Assembly (NCBI GenBank): GCA_030587605.1
Contig: JAUQYT010000099.1
Location: 1-13,752, forward strand
Direction: 5' to 3'
Length of the DNA stretch: 13,752 bases
Origin: Candidatus Njordarchaeum guaymasense
GTDB taxonomy: Archaea; Asgardarchaeota; Njordarchaeia; Njordarchaeales; Njordarchaeaceae
Below are positions 1 to 5,288 of the stretch, piece after piece; within the stretch, counting starts at the first letter, position 1; each line of letters begins with the position of its first letter. The position numbers and the translations under genes are program-made. The notes beneath the pieces are model-generated. The model saw only the letters and a list, made by a program, of their open reading frames with translations. It made no database searches and was not told the DNA's origin.

Positions 1-437
1 TCCAAAAACTCGTGGATCCCAAACGCTTTGCCTGCCCCGACATGCTTGCTTACAATAGACAAGACCGTGTCTCTTGAGGGAGCCCTGAAGGCTTTTCCAA
101 TTCTCTCGACCAAAACCAGAATTACCGCGATCTCCCAGGTGGCTGCCACTCCTAGAAGTGGGATTGAGACAATTAGACCATAGCCTACGAACATAAAGGA
201 CCAATATGCTCGCGTAGCATCAGCTGCGGTGCCGGTAATCAGCCTTACAGCATAACCCAGGAACTCCCCTAGTCCACCAACGATCCCCACAATAAGGGCG
301 GAAACACCCAAGAAGTTGAGATAGTCAGGTACCAGCCCGCGGGCGCCTTCGTAGACGACATCGCCCATCAAACTTACAATCCCGAGAAGAATGATGCCGG
401 CGTAAGCGCTTCTAGAGCTTAGTAAACCACGTCTCAT
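1..437 (-). CDS. MFS transporter, N-terminal part (cut by window edge)
   Basis: I translated this from the reverse strand. It begins at ATG (437) and stays open to the left edge, giving 145 residues. The N-terminus is short and basic (MRRGLLSSRS), followed by hydrophobic spans at about residues 11-30, 42-64, 79-97 and 100-111. GDVVYEGARG (25-34) and the cytoplasmic loop ERIGKAFRAPSRDT (111-124) are typical of an uncharacterised prokaryotic major-facilitator group, so a proton-coupled or efflux carrier in the cell membrane is likely; the substrate is unknown. A GGAAG element lies about 10 bases before the ATG and no other in-frame start is visible just upstream. A TATA-like box at 492-499 fits a leader of about 30 bases. 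It is divergent from the metallo-hydrolase gene. Family assignment is fairly secure; the C-terminal half lies outside the window. Confidence 0.85.
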   Translation of the reverse strand, partial: MRRGLLSSRSAYAGIILLGIVSLMGDVVYEGARGLVPDYLNFLGVSALIVGIVGGLGEFLGYAVRLITGTAADATRAYWSFMFVGYGLIVSIPLLGVAATWEIAVILVLVERIGKAFRAPSRDTVLSIVSKHVGAGKAFGIHEFL

Positions 438-491
438 CTTTGTTTCTTCCCCGCCTTTTTTGAAGCCAGTGTCAGCGCTTTCTCTCCTAGA

Positions 492-499
492 CTTATAAT
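492..499 (-). promoter_or_regulatory. TATA-like box for the MFS gene
   Basis: On the minus strand this reads ATTATAAG, an archaeal TATA-like element. It lies 55-62 bases upstream of the MFS ATG, so transcription would start near 467 and leave a leader of about 30 bases holding GGAAG. This is inferred from position and composition only. Confidence 0.4.
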
Positions 500-518
500 T
501 GGGACATTTTTCATCATG

Positions 519-543
519 GATCTAAATAACTTATAAGATCTAA
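519..543 (+). promoter_or_regulatory. TATA-like box flanked by a GATCTAA direct repeat
   Basis: CTTATAAG at 530-537 is a TATA-like element placed to start transcription near 560, ahead of the metallo-hydrolase ATG at 616. It is flanked by two exact GATCTAA copies (519-525 and 537-543), 18 bases apart, which could be a regulator site. The repeat is directly visible; its role is inferred. Confidence 0.4.
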
Positions 544-615
544 CTACAGATGCGCAAGATTAATGATACATGTTGATCAAGTATTAGCAAACTGTTGGTT
601 GGAGAGACGGGTAAC

Positions 616-1263
616 ATGGTTGTCTCAATAAAATGGTTGAGTCACTCAGGCTTCCAGATCAAAGGTGAAGGAAAAATCATCTACACTGACTTGCAGGAGG
701 GAAGCGAGGTCTCCGAAAAGGCAGACCTAATACTCCTAACACACTCGCACCCTGACCACTTTGATCCTTCAACGATTAAGAAGGTCCGTAAGAAGGATAC
801 GACAATAATTGCACCAATGGACTGCGTACCAAAAATCGGTGGAAGCATCAAGACACTGAAACTTGGAGAAGAATTGAAGATCGAAAAGCTTAGGGTCAAA
901 GCTGTCCCGGCTTACAACTATAAGCGATTCAGATCTCCTGGCATTCCTTTCCATCCTGAAGGGTATGGGGTAGGCTACTTGATAACACTTGAAGGTAAGA
1001 CCATTTACCATGCCGGAGACACTGACTTCATTCCCGAGATGGCAAAAATCGGACCCGTTGATGTGGCGTTGCTCCCAAGCGGAGGAACATACACAATGGA
1101 CAACCCTGAAGCCGCAGAAGCTGCAATAGCAATCAAACCCAAGGCCGTAATACCAATGCACCGCTGGGACACAGACCCCAAAGTATTCAGAGACTTGGTG
1201 GAAGCGAACTCAAAGATAAAGGTCCTATTGCTGGAGGAAGGCGATGAATACCAAGTCCCATAG
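616..1263 (+). CDS. Metallo-beta-lactamase-fold metal-dependent hydrolase, UPF0173-like
   Basis: A 215-residue cytosolic hydrolase of the metallo-beta-lactamase fold. The family uses one or two metal ions, usually zinc, to cleave ester or phosphodiester-like bonds; the natural substrate of UPF0173-type members is unknown. Visible landmarks are the metal motif HSHPDH at residues 43-48, GDTD at 134-137 and a C-terminal PMH (His182). The usual motif-three histidine appears to be replaced in VPAYN (97-101), which I believe is shared by archaeal relatives but could not check. I chose ATG 616 because GGAGAG at 601-606 sits about 9 bases before it and the protein then opens with the family-like VSIKWLSHSGF. 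A TTG start at 595 would add seven residues with no family match. It appears to be a single-gene unit, divergent from the MFS gene. Confidence 0.85.
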   Translation: MVVSIKWLSHSGFQIKGEGKIIYTDLQEGSEVSEKADLILLTHSHPDHFDPSTIKKVRKKDTTIIAPMDCVPKIGGSIKTLKLGEELKIEKLRVKAVPAYNYKRFRSPGIPFHPEGYGVGYLITLEGKTIYHAGDTDFIPEMAKIGPVDVALLPSGGTYTMDNPEAAEAAIAIKPKAVIPMHRWDTDPKVFRDLVEANSKIKVLLLEEGDEYQVP

Positions 1264-1306
1264 TCAACTTGCGAATTAAGTGGGGCGTCGATCGGAGAAC
1301 CAAGAG

Positions 1307-1376
1307 TGACTTTAGTCATAGTCATCGGTCCTCCTGAAATGACCGGTAGCGTAAGGCGCTTCTCCGAAGCGTAAGA
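1307..1376 (+). promoter_or_regulatory. Repeat-rich region upstream of the zinc-finger gene
   Basis: Several short repeats lie between the metallo-hydrolase and the zinc-finger gene. There is a TGACT-TT-AGTCA palindrome (1307-1318), tandem TAGTCA (1313-1324), and two exact AGCGTAAG copies exactly 20 bases apart (1348-1355 and 1368-1375). A hairpin CGCTTC-TCC-GAAGCG (1357-1371) lies between and partly over the second copy. The spacing, two helical turns, and the position just before the TATA box suggest a regulator binding site. The hairpin lacks a following T-run, so it does not look like an intrinsic terminator. Confidence 0.4.
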
Positions 1377-1380
1377 AGGC

Positions 1381-1388
1381 GTATAAAA
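1381..1388 (+). promoter_or_regulatory. TATA box of the zinc-finger gene
   Basis: GTATAAAA at 1381-1388 is the best TATA-like sequence in the window. It predicts a transcript start near 1405-1411, just before the strong ribosome binding site at 1411-1417, so the leader would be very short. Confidence 0.5.
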
Positions 1389-1424
1389 CACGTCATACTA
1401 TCTTATCCGAGGAGGAGAAAATGA

Positions 1425-1571
1425 TTGCCCGTCAAGGAATTCAGGTGCGACGCATGTGGTATGTATTTTATGAGCAAGAAGGAAATGGGCGGCCATGTCA
1501 AGAAGGCTCATCGACCAATCGACCTAAGAACCAAACTACTACCCTCACAGAGAAAACCTCCCTACCATTAG
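1425..1571 (+). CDS. Single C2H2 zinc-finger microprotein (48 aa), TTG start
   Basis: A 48-residue basic protein that is mostly one classical C2H2 zinc finger. It matches the textbook pattern exactly: Phe6-x-Cys8-x2-Cys11-x3-Phe15-x5-Met21-x2-His24-x4-His29. The two Cys and two His should bind one zinc ion, and the tail after residue 30 is rich in Arg and Lys. Such small finger proteins usually bind DNA or RNA, or partner proteins; the target is unknown. The start is TTG at 1425, the only in-frame start before the cysteines because TGA (1422-1424) closes the frame. GGAGGAG (1411-1417) lies 7 bases before it. The competing ATG at 1421 opens a 66-residue frame without recognisable features. A TATA box at 1381 completes a full promoter-RBS-gene unit. 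The stop codon falls in a perfect hairpin. The assignment rests on the motif and translation signals I read directly. Confidence 0.85.
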   Translation: MPVKEFRCDACGMYFMSKKEMGGHVKKAHRPIDLRTKLLPSQRKPPYH

Positions 1572-1575
1572 GGAG
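1558..1575 (+). repeat. Perfect hairpin over the zinc-finger stop codon
   Basis: CTCCCTA (1558-1564), a four-base loop CCAT, and TAGGGAG (1569-1575) form a perfect 7-bp stem. The right arm begins with the TAG stop codon. No T-run follows, so it is more likely an RNA-stabilising or processing structure than a terminator. Confidence 0.4.
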
Positions 1576-1719
1576 AAAACCACCCATCCACCGTCAAAAA
1601 GATGAGACCTCTAAGCGATGACCAACAGAACCCACGAAAAAGATCAAACAAGGGACAAACCCGACCAAACCGAATTGAATCCGGCGCCCCTTTGATCTGA
1701 GGTTAAATATTCGCTGTTT

Positions 1720-1750
1720 CCTGCGTTTCATCTTGTCTTCTTTTTCTTCT
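1720..1750 (+). terminator. Pyrimidine-rich tract, possible archaeal terminator
   Basis: The stretch is almost entirely T and C, ending with CTTCTTTTTCTTCT next to the stop of the convergent DUF362 gene. Archaeal transcription often ends at such T-rich runs without a hairpin. It would end the zinc-finger transcript. The 1576-1719 stretch before it is A/C-rich and shows no gene I can support. Confidence 0.3.
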
Positions 1751-2561
1751 AGTGCTTAAAGGCTTTCAGTTTCAGGCTGACTTCTTTCTTGGCGGTTTCG
1801 ACAGGCTCTCCCAAAACCTCAATTCTCTGGAGATCTCCCTCACCCAGTCCTCTCCGCATAGCCTCCCTTATCACTAGTATCTTCTCGGGATCCATACCAA
1901 CGAGAGTAGCTCCGATCGCTTCGACGGCAATGGCGTCCTTGCCGACCAATAGAACATTAGTCTTCACTCTCTTATCTAAGGCTGGTCGTGGATAAGTGTA
2001 GGTACCATCTAGGACGGCAAGATCTATACCACCAATCGCCTCATAGACATCAAGTAGAACCTCACCCAGCTTCTTGTGGAACCTAACCTTCTTTCTCTCA
2101 GGAATCAAGCCTAAGAGGTTCTTCAGGATAGTCCCCTTCTCATAAACGCGCAGCGCATGGACGCTTACGAAAACATTGGGCTTAAAGAGTACATGAGATA
2201 AACTCATCTTTTCATTGGCAATCCCCGCTTCATCTGTGTTAGAGTCATTAGAGAGATCAACTGGGACAACTCGCTTGGTGAACGTCTCCTTATAGATTTG
2301 AAGTCGTTCCAAAGCCTTCCCTTTATAATTTTCTGACTCAACAAGATAGACCTGGGGAGCGAGACTAAAGCTATCGATTAGGGCGCTAACCACACTCACT
2401 TCTGGATGATTTCTTTTCTTGTGATCGTAGATCCCTGGCTTGATGACAACAGATCTACCTTTGGTATTCAGGTCTCCTATGTTTCCGATGAGCCTCAGCC
2501 CTTCCCTAAGAGCTGCTCTTCCATCTCCATTTAACCTAAGTATTGCAACCTTTGAAACCAT
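1749..2561 (-). CDS. DUF362 family protein, short cysteine-free form
   Basis: A 270-residue protein with the DUF362 layout. It has an N-terminal strand-turn segment ending in VVIKPGIYDHK (38-48), a His-Pro pair at 52-53, a central ILKNLLGLIP (145-154) followed by RFHKKLGEVL, then LAVLDGTYTY (181-190) and a terminal segment with AVEAIGATLVGMDP (212-225). DUF362 proteins have no firmly assigned reaction; some are fused to iron-sulfur domains. This copy has no cysteine at all, so it cannot carry its own cluster. ATG 2561 is preceded by GAGGT about 8 bases upstream. It is divergent from the ArsR-like gene across an operator-like spacer, and a second, longer DUF362 gene lies beyond that regulator, so the three may be functionally linked. 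The family call is good; the role is unknown. Confidence 0.8.
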   Translation of the reverse strand: MVSKVAILRLNGDGRAALREGLRLIGNIGDLNTKGRSVVIKPGIYDHKKRNHPEVSVVSALIDSFSLAPQVYLVESENYKGKALERLQIYKETFTKRVVPVDLSNDSNTDEAGIANEKMSLSHVLFKPNVFVSVHALRVYEKGTILKNLLGLIPERKKVRFHKKLGEVLLDVYEAIGGIDLAVLDGTYTYPRPALDKRVKTNVLLVGKDAIAVEAIGATLVGMDPEKILVIREAMRRGLGEGDLQRIEVLGEPVETAKKEVSLKLKAFKH

Positions 2562-2686
2562 ATCCTAGACCTCGCTAAGAGCCGAAAACCTATTCTATTG
2601 CGGTGCATCTTAACGTGAAGTGAAAGATGACGGAATAAGCATTCATCTACGCATGTCACTGACCGAAATAAGTCTTTCCGACCATT

Positions 2687-2745
2687 GTGGCAAATTCAAT
2701 TACCAGTTGACGAAATTAGCCACCAAATGGCAAATTCTTGTGCCA
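2687..2745 (+). promoter_or_regulatory. Operator-like repeat array before the ArsR-type gene
   Basis: TGGCAAATTC occurs exactly twice (2688-2697 and 2728-2737), 40 bases apart. A related inverted half-site GAAATTAGCCA lies at 2712-2722, forming an imperfect palindrome with the second copy. TGGCA (2728-2732) also pairs with TGCCA (2741-2745). These dyads in the spacer between a regulator and a divergent gene are typical of autoregulatory operators. That the ArsR-like protein binds them is my inference. The rest of 2562-2785 shows no gene and no clear TATA box. Confidence 0.55.
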
Positions 2746-2785
2746 CCGAGCCGAGAGTCCTGCCAAGTCTAGGGAGCTGCTGAGT

Positions 2786-3076
2786 ATGAGTGACTACGCG
2801 AAAACTGAAAAGATACTGAGGTCACTGGCTTCCAAGTCAAGACTCCAAATCTTGGAATGCATACAACATGACGTCTCTAATCCAGGTGACATCTCAAAGG
2901 AGTTGAAGCGACACAGATCAACAATTGAAAAGCACCTAAGGGTTCTTTCAGCTGGAGGGATAGTTGAGGAAGTTCCTTCGCTTTCAAAAGGGGGTCAACT
3001 GACAATCCGCTACGGTATTAAGGAGAATGTGAAAGAAGCCTTGATCAAGATTCGAGAAGTTGCGCAGAAGCTTTAG
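2786..3076 (+). CDS. ArsR-like winged helix-turn-helix transcriptional regulator
   Basis: A 96-residue DNA-binding protein with one winged helix-turn-helix domain. Helices at about 5-15 (AKTEKILRSLA) and 18-28 (SRLQILECIQH) are followed by the turn NPGDISKELK (32-41) and the recognition helix HRSTIEKHLRVLSAGG (43-58). The wing spans about 59-77 (IVEEVPSLSKGGQLTIRYG), and a C-terminal helix could serve dimerisation. It has a single cysteine (Cys25), so the classical metal-sensing pair of ArsR is absent; the signal is more likely another ligand or none. I chose ATG 2786 because AGGGAG (2771-2776) lies about 9 bases ahead; the upstream TTG at 2738 would place the gene start inside the operator repeats. 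It probably controls itself and the divergent DUF362 gene. Confidence 0.85.
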   Translation: MSDYAKTEKILRSLASKSRLQILECIQHDVSNPGDISKELKRHRSTIEKHLRVLSAGGIVEEVPSLSKGGQLTIRYGIKENVKEALIKIREVAQKL

Positions 3077-3079
3077 GCG

Positions 3080-3087
3080 CATATATA
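3080..3087 (+). promoter_or_regulatory. Orphan TATA-like box after the regulator
   Basis: CATATATA begins four bases after the regulator stop. The predicted transcript start near 3110 coincides with the left arm of an inverted repeat, but no plus-strand gene follows. It may be fortuitous or drive a short non-coding RNA into the end of the convergent DUF362 gene. Confidence 0.25.
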
Positions 3088-3104
3088 CAAGGATCTTCGT
3101 TTGG

Positions 3105-3157
3105 AGCGCACAAGGAAAAATATGGCTTCTTTAAATTCCGTTCTTGTCTAGTGCGCT
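3105..3157. repeat. Inverted repeat between convergent genes
   Basis: AGCGCAC (3105-3111) and GTGCGCT (3151-3157) are exact inverted copies around a 39-base A/T-rich loop. It sits between the ends of the regulator gene and the convergent DUF362 gene, and may act as a two-way terminator or a processing stem. It is too short for a tRNA. Confidence 0.35.
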
Positions 3158-3175
3158 GTGGAAGCTTGGCTCTTC

Positions 3176-4558
3176 TCACTTTTTCGGAAGGGATGTGGAT
3201 AGATTTGGCGCGCTGGCATGGGAGCCGTGCTTTATTGCCTCAAGTACTGTTGCTGTCGCTCTATCCGTGCTAAGTGGAACTAGTTTCTGTGGACTCACTT
3301 TCATCAGATACAACAACGCACCTGCACTCTGCGACAAGTTGTTGCATCCATCACTGAAGTATACGTTGTTTTTGCCAAGCCTCTGCTGCAATCGTTCTCC
3401 TACTTCCTCGATTGCGCAGTGCCCCACTACAAGAACCGGTCCCTTCAACTGGTCAATGACCTTCTGGTCGTGTCCTTTTCCAATGACCATCTGGAAGCCG
3501 CCTTTGCCATCGTAATCTAAGTAAAGAACTTGAACGAAAGTGAGGGGGTTATTCTTGCAGCCCTCTCGACAAACTAGCTTCTTCCCTTGGACTATGTTCA
3601 CGTCAGGGGGAAACTCAGGATACAAGTCCGTGGGATACTTCTCCTTGAATCTAGATAGATCTCCAACGATGTCGATGTCCTCAATTCCTCTGACTCCAAC
3701 GCCCATCCGGCGCTCAATAGCGATCTTCAAGTGAGGCACATCTTCGGTTGTCAAACCAAAAACACGTGCACCAACTAAGTCGGTTGCGATAACATCAGTA
3801 CCGCCGATTAGTATTCGGAAAGGCTTGACACACTTGTTCGCAAGTGCTGTAGGTGGATAATGGCCGTGCACAGTTCCTTCGATTCCCTCGATCAACGTGA
3901 AATCAGGTTGGACATACCCCAACACGTCAACCAGCTTAGAGTGCAGATTATAGTTGTGGTCAAACTTACGATCCTGGTGGCGAGGAAACGCCCACTGGTT
4001 CTTTATCCCCAGAGTCACTCCAGCCATTGAATGGGTTTTCAACTTGGGAATGCTAACATAGAGATTCTCATCTCTTCGCTTGACCAACTCTCTGACTACC
4101 GTGCTTGACATCTCGAAAGTGGTGAGATCATATCCGCCAGAGGGGCTCAGCGTTGCAGGTGGTTTCCCTCTGAACTCAAAACGCTCAGTTCGTTCTTCAT
4201 CCAGAAAGATTGGCTTGGCACCCGTCTGCTTACAAATGTCTGCGTATCCGTTTGCTTCAAAGACTAGACGAGTGTAGTTCCCTTGAGTTGAATTCTCCAC
4301 GACGTAGACATTGTTTGCACCCGCCTCGAAGAAATACCGAATAACTGACTCCAAGACTTCCGGGCGTGTGTAGCAGTATTTCTTCGCATCAATCGCGTTC
4401 GGCTTAAGGTAAACATCTCGACTGGCTTTCAGCATCTTGGCGCCTCCGCCAAACTCCTCAAAGATCTCTCGAACCGCTTGGGTCAGAGATCTCTTGAAGG
4501 CGAAGTGATCATCAGGATCAACAGGAACATCTTTTACGACAACTTTAGTCTTAGCCAT
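3176..4558 (-). CDS. DUF362 family protein, long form with C-terminal cysteine motifs
   Basis: A 460-residue DUF362 protein. Hallmarks are the N-terminal VYLKPNAIDA (49-58), the central SIPKLKTHSM (169-178) and VTLGIKNQW (181-189), then FTLIEGIEGTVHG (220-232) with a glycine-rich turn. The C-terminal part, from about residue 318, is an extension with four cysteines in short motifs: CREGC (330-334), GHC (Cys381) and DGC (Cys405). These could ligate a metal or iron-sulfur cluster, but the pattern is not a standard ferredoxin one. The reaction is unknown. I chose ATG 4558: the 12 residues from the alternative ATG at 4594 are mostly the translated A/G-rich ribosome binding stretch, and AGGGGAA lies just ahead of 4558. 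A TATA-like box at 4636-4644 precedes it. It is convergent with the ArsR-like gene and divergent from the gene at 4725. Confidence 0.8.
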   Translation of the reverse strand: MAKTKVVVKDVPVDPDDHFAFKRSLTQAVREIFEEFGGGAKMLKASRDVYLKPNAIDAKKYCYTRPEVLESVIRYFFEAGANNVYVVENSTQGNYTRLVFEANGYADICKQTGAKPIFLDEERTERFEFRGKPPATLSPSGGYDLTTFEMSSTVVRELVKRRDENLYVSIPKLKTHSMAGVTLGIKNQWAFPRHQDRKFDHNYNLHSKLVDVLGYVQPDFTLIEGIEGTVHGHYPPTALANKCVKPFRILIGGTDVIATDLVGARVFGLTTEDVPHLKIAIERRMGVGVRGIEDIDIVGDLSRFKEKYPTDLYPEFPPDVNIVQGKKLVCREGCKNNPLTFVQVLYLDYDGKGGFQMVIGKGHDQKVIDQLKGPVLVVGHCAIEEVGERLQQRLGKNNVYFSDGCNNLSQSAGALLYLMKVSPQKLVPLSTDRATATVLEAIKHGSHASAPNLSTSLPKK

Positions 4559-4635
4559 GGACTCGCATTCCCCTTTTCTCTTCTCGTTTCCCATTCTTGA
4601 CTAGAGTTCTGCTGAGTAGCAACATAAAGAGATTA

Positions 4636-4644
4636 CTATTTAAA
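4636..4644 (-). promoter_or_regulatory. TATA-like box of the long DUF362 gene
   Basis: TTTAAATAG on the minus strand, placed to start transcription near 4612-4618. This leaves a leader of about 55 bases before ATG 4558, or under 25 before ATG 4594. Confidence 0.4.
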
Positions 4645-4658
4645 CATAGTAGCATAAT

Positions 4659-4687
4659 TTCAATTGAAGTATCTTGATCTTTGATCT
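4659..4687. promoter_or_regulatory. Palindrome and tandem repeat in a divergent spacer
   Basis: A perfect 10-base palindrome TTCAATTGAA (4659-4668) is followed by TTGATCT repeated exactly twice in tandem (4674-4687). They lie between the divergent long DUF362 gene and the gene at 4725, so a shared operator is plausible. The binding factor is unknown. Confidence 0.35.
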
Positions 4688-4724
4688 GATCCAGCTTTAC
4701 CGGCAAAGGTGATGCTCAATTTCA

Positions 4725-5048
4725 ATGTACATTCAACTGTATTTTCACTGCGCGTCATGTAAACAAGTCCTAGGGAACGTGAGGGATCGCGTTCAGATCC
4801 ACCTACTTCCGCAGCCGAATCAAATCACACGCACGGAGGATTTTGCCTTCTTTCCGAGTACGATCAAGGTATCAGTCGTTAACGTCGACGAGTCAAATGA
4901 GTTGCTAAAGCAGTTTGCGACGGAATTGAAAGAAGATTTCAACATCAAGGTGACCTGGGTTGCGGCAACTGCAGAAAAAGCTCCGGCGAAGGTAGGGCCG
5001 AAAGTAGAACTGCGTCCGTTCCAGAAGGAGGAAAGCTACACACTATGA
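4725..5048 (+). CDS. Hypothetical protein with one CxxC pair (107 aa)
   Basis: I do not recognise this 107-residue protein. It opens with MYIQLYFHCASCKQ, so there is one Cys-x2-Cys pair at residues 9 and 12 and no second pair. The middle looks like mixed strand and helix (TIKVSVVNVDES at 46-57, then LLKQFATELKEDF at 60-72), and the end is rich in Lys, Glu and Ala. No signal peptide or membrane span is evident. ATG 4725 has AAAGGTGAT about 11 bases upstream, a modest ribosome binding site; an ATG at 4712 is out of frame and soon stops. Its last codon overlaps the next small gene as ATGA, so the two are probably translated together. One Cys pair might bind zinc with a partner or serve redox chemistry; this is speculation. 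Confidence 0.6.
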   Translation: MYIQLYFHCASCKQVLGNVRDRVQIHLLPQPNQITRTEDFAFFPSTIKVSVVNVDESNELLKQFATELKEDFNIKVTWVAATAEKAPAKVGPKVELRPFQKEESYTL

Positions 5049-5236
5049 ATTGTCCCAGATGCTGTGATAATAAAAGCAATTACCTTGCACGGTCTTTTCA
5101 ACGGATTCCAAACGCTGCGCCAACTACTCGTAAATCCCTCGCGCGCGCTCTCTACTTTGTGGCAGGAAAAAGGAAAGCAAGCATTGCAAGACGAATAGCT
5201 CCATTTATTCTCAAAAGCATAATGGGTCTAAGATAA
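5045..5236 (+). CDS. Small basic hypothetical protein with CPRCC motif (63 aa)
   Basis: A 63-residue very basic protein of unknown function. It starts MNCPRCCDNK, with cysteines at 3, 6 and 7 in the style of a zinc-knuckle half. The rest is rich in Arg and Lys, with a mildly hydrophobic amphipathic C-terminus (ARRIAPFILKSIMGLR). The ATG overlaps the preceding stop as ATGA, and GGAGG lies about 12 bases ahead, supporting translational coupling. Only one half of a zinc site is visible, and the upstream protein also has only one Cys pair, so the two could complete a site together; this is an inference. The length and unusual composition leave some doubt that it is real. Confidence 0.5.
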   Translation: MNCPRCCDNKSNYLARSFQRIPNAAPTTRKSLARALYFVAGKRKASIARRIAPFILKSIMGLR

Positions 5237-5255
5237 GCAATTAGGAATGCCAGTG

Positions 5256-5277
5256 TAATCTGAATGAGACCAGATTA
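5256..5277 (+). repeat. Perfect inverted repeat next to the GNAT ribosome binding site
   Basis: TAATCTG (5256-5262) and CAGATTA (5271-5277) are exact inverted copies with an 8-base loop. The right arm ends directly before the GAGG ribosome binding site (5278-5281) of the GNAT gene at 5289. It could modulate translation, serve as an operator, or protect the RNA end after the upstream genes. No T-run follows. Confidence 0.4.
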
Positions 5278-5288
5278 GAGGCGTTCTC

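Noticed and set aside
1005..1391. 128-residue minus-strand frame over the end of the metallo-hydrolase
   Set aside because: Mostly antisense to a well-supported gene, low-complexity Ser/Ala composition, no ribosome site.
1421..1621. 66-residue frame starting with ATG next to a strong ribosome site
   Set aside because: Its translation has no recognisable feature, whereas the frame from TTG 1425 encodes a perfect C2H2 finger with better spacing from the same ribosome site.
3105..3157. Seven-pair stem suggestive of a tRNA acceptor stem
   Set aside because: Only 53 bases in total, with no D-arm, anticodon or T-arm consensus.
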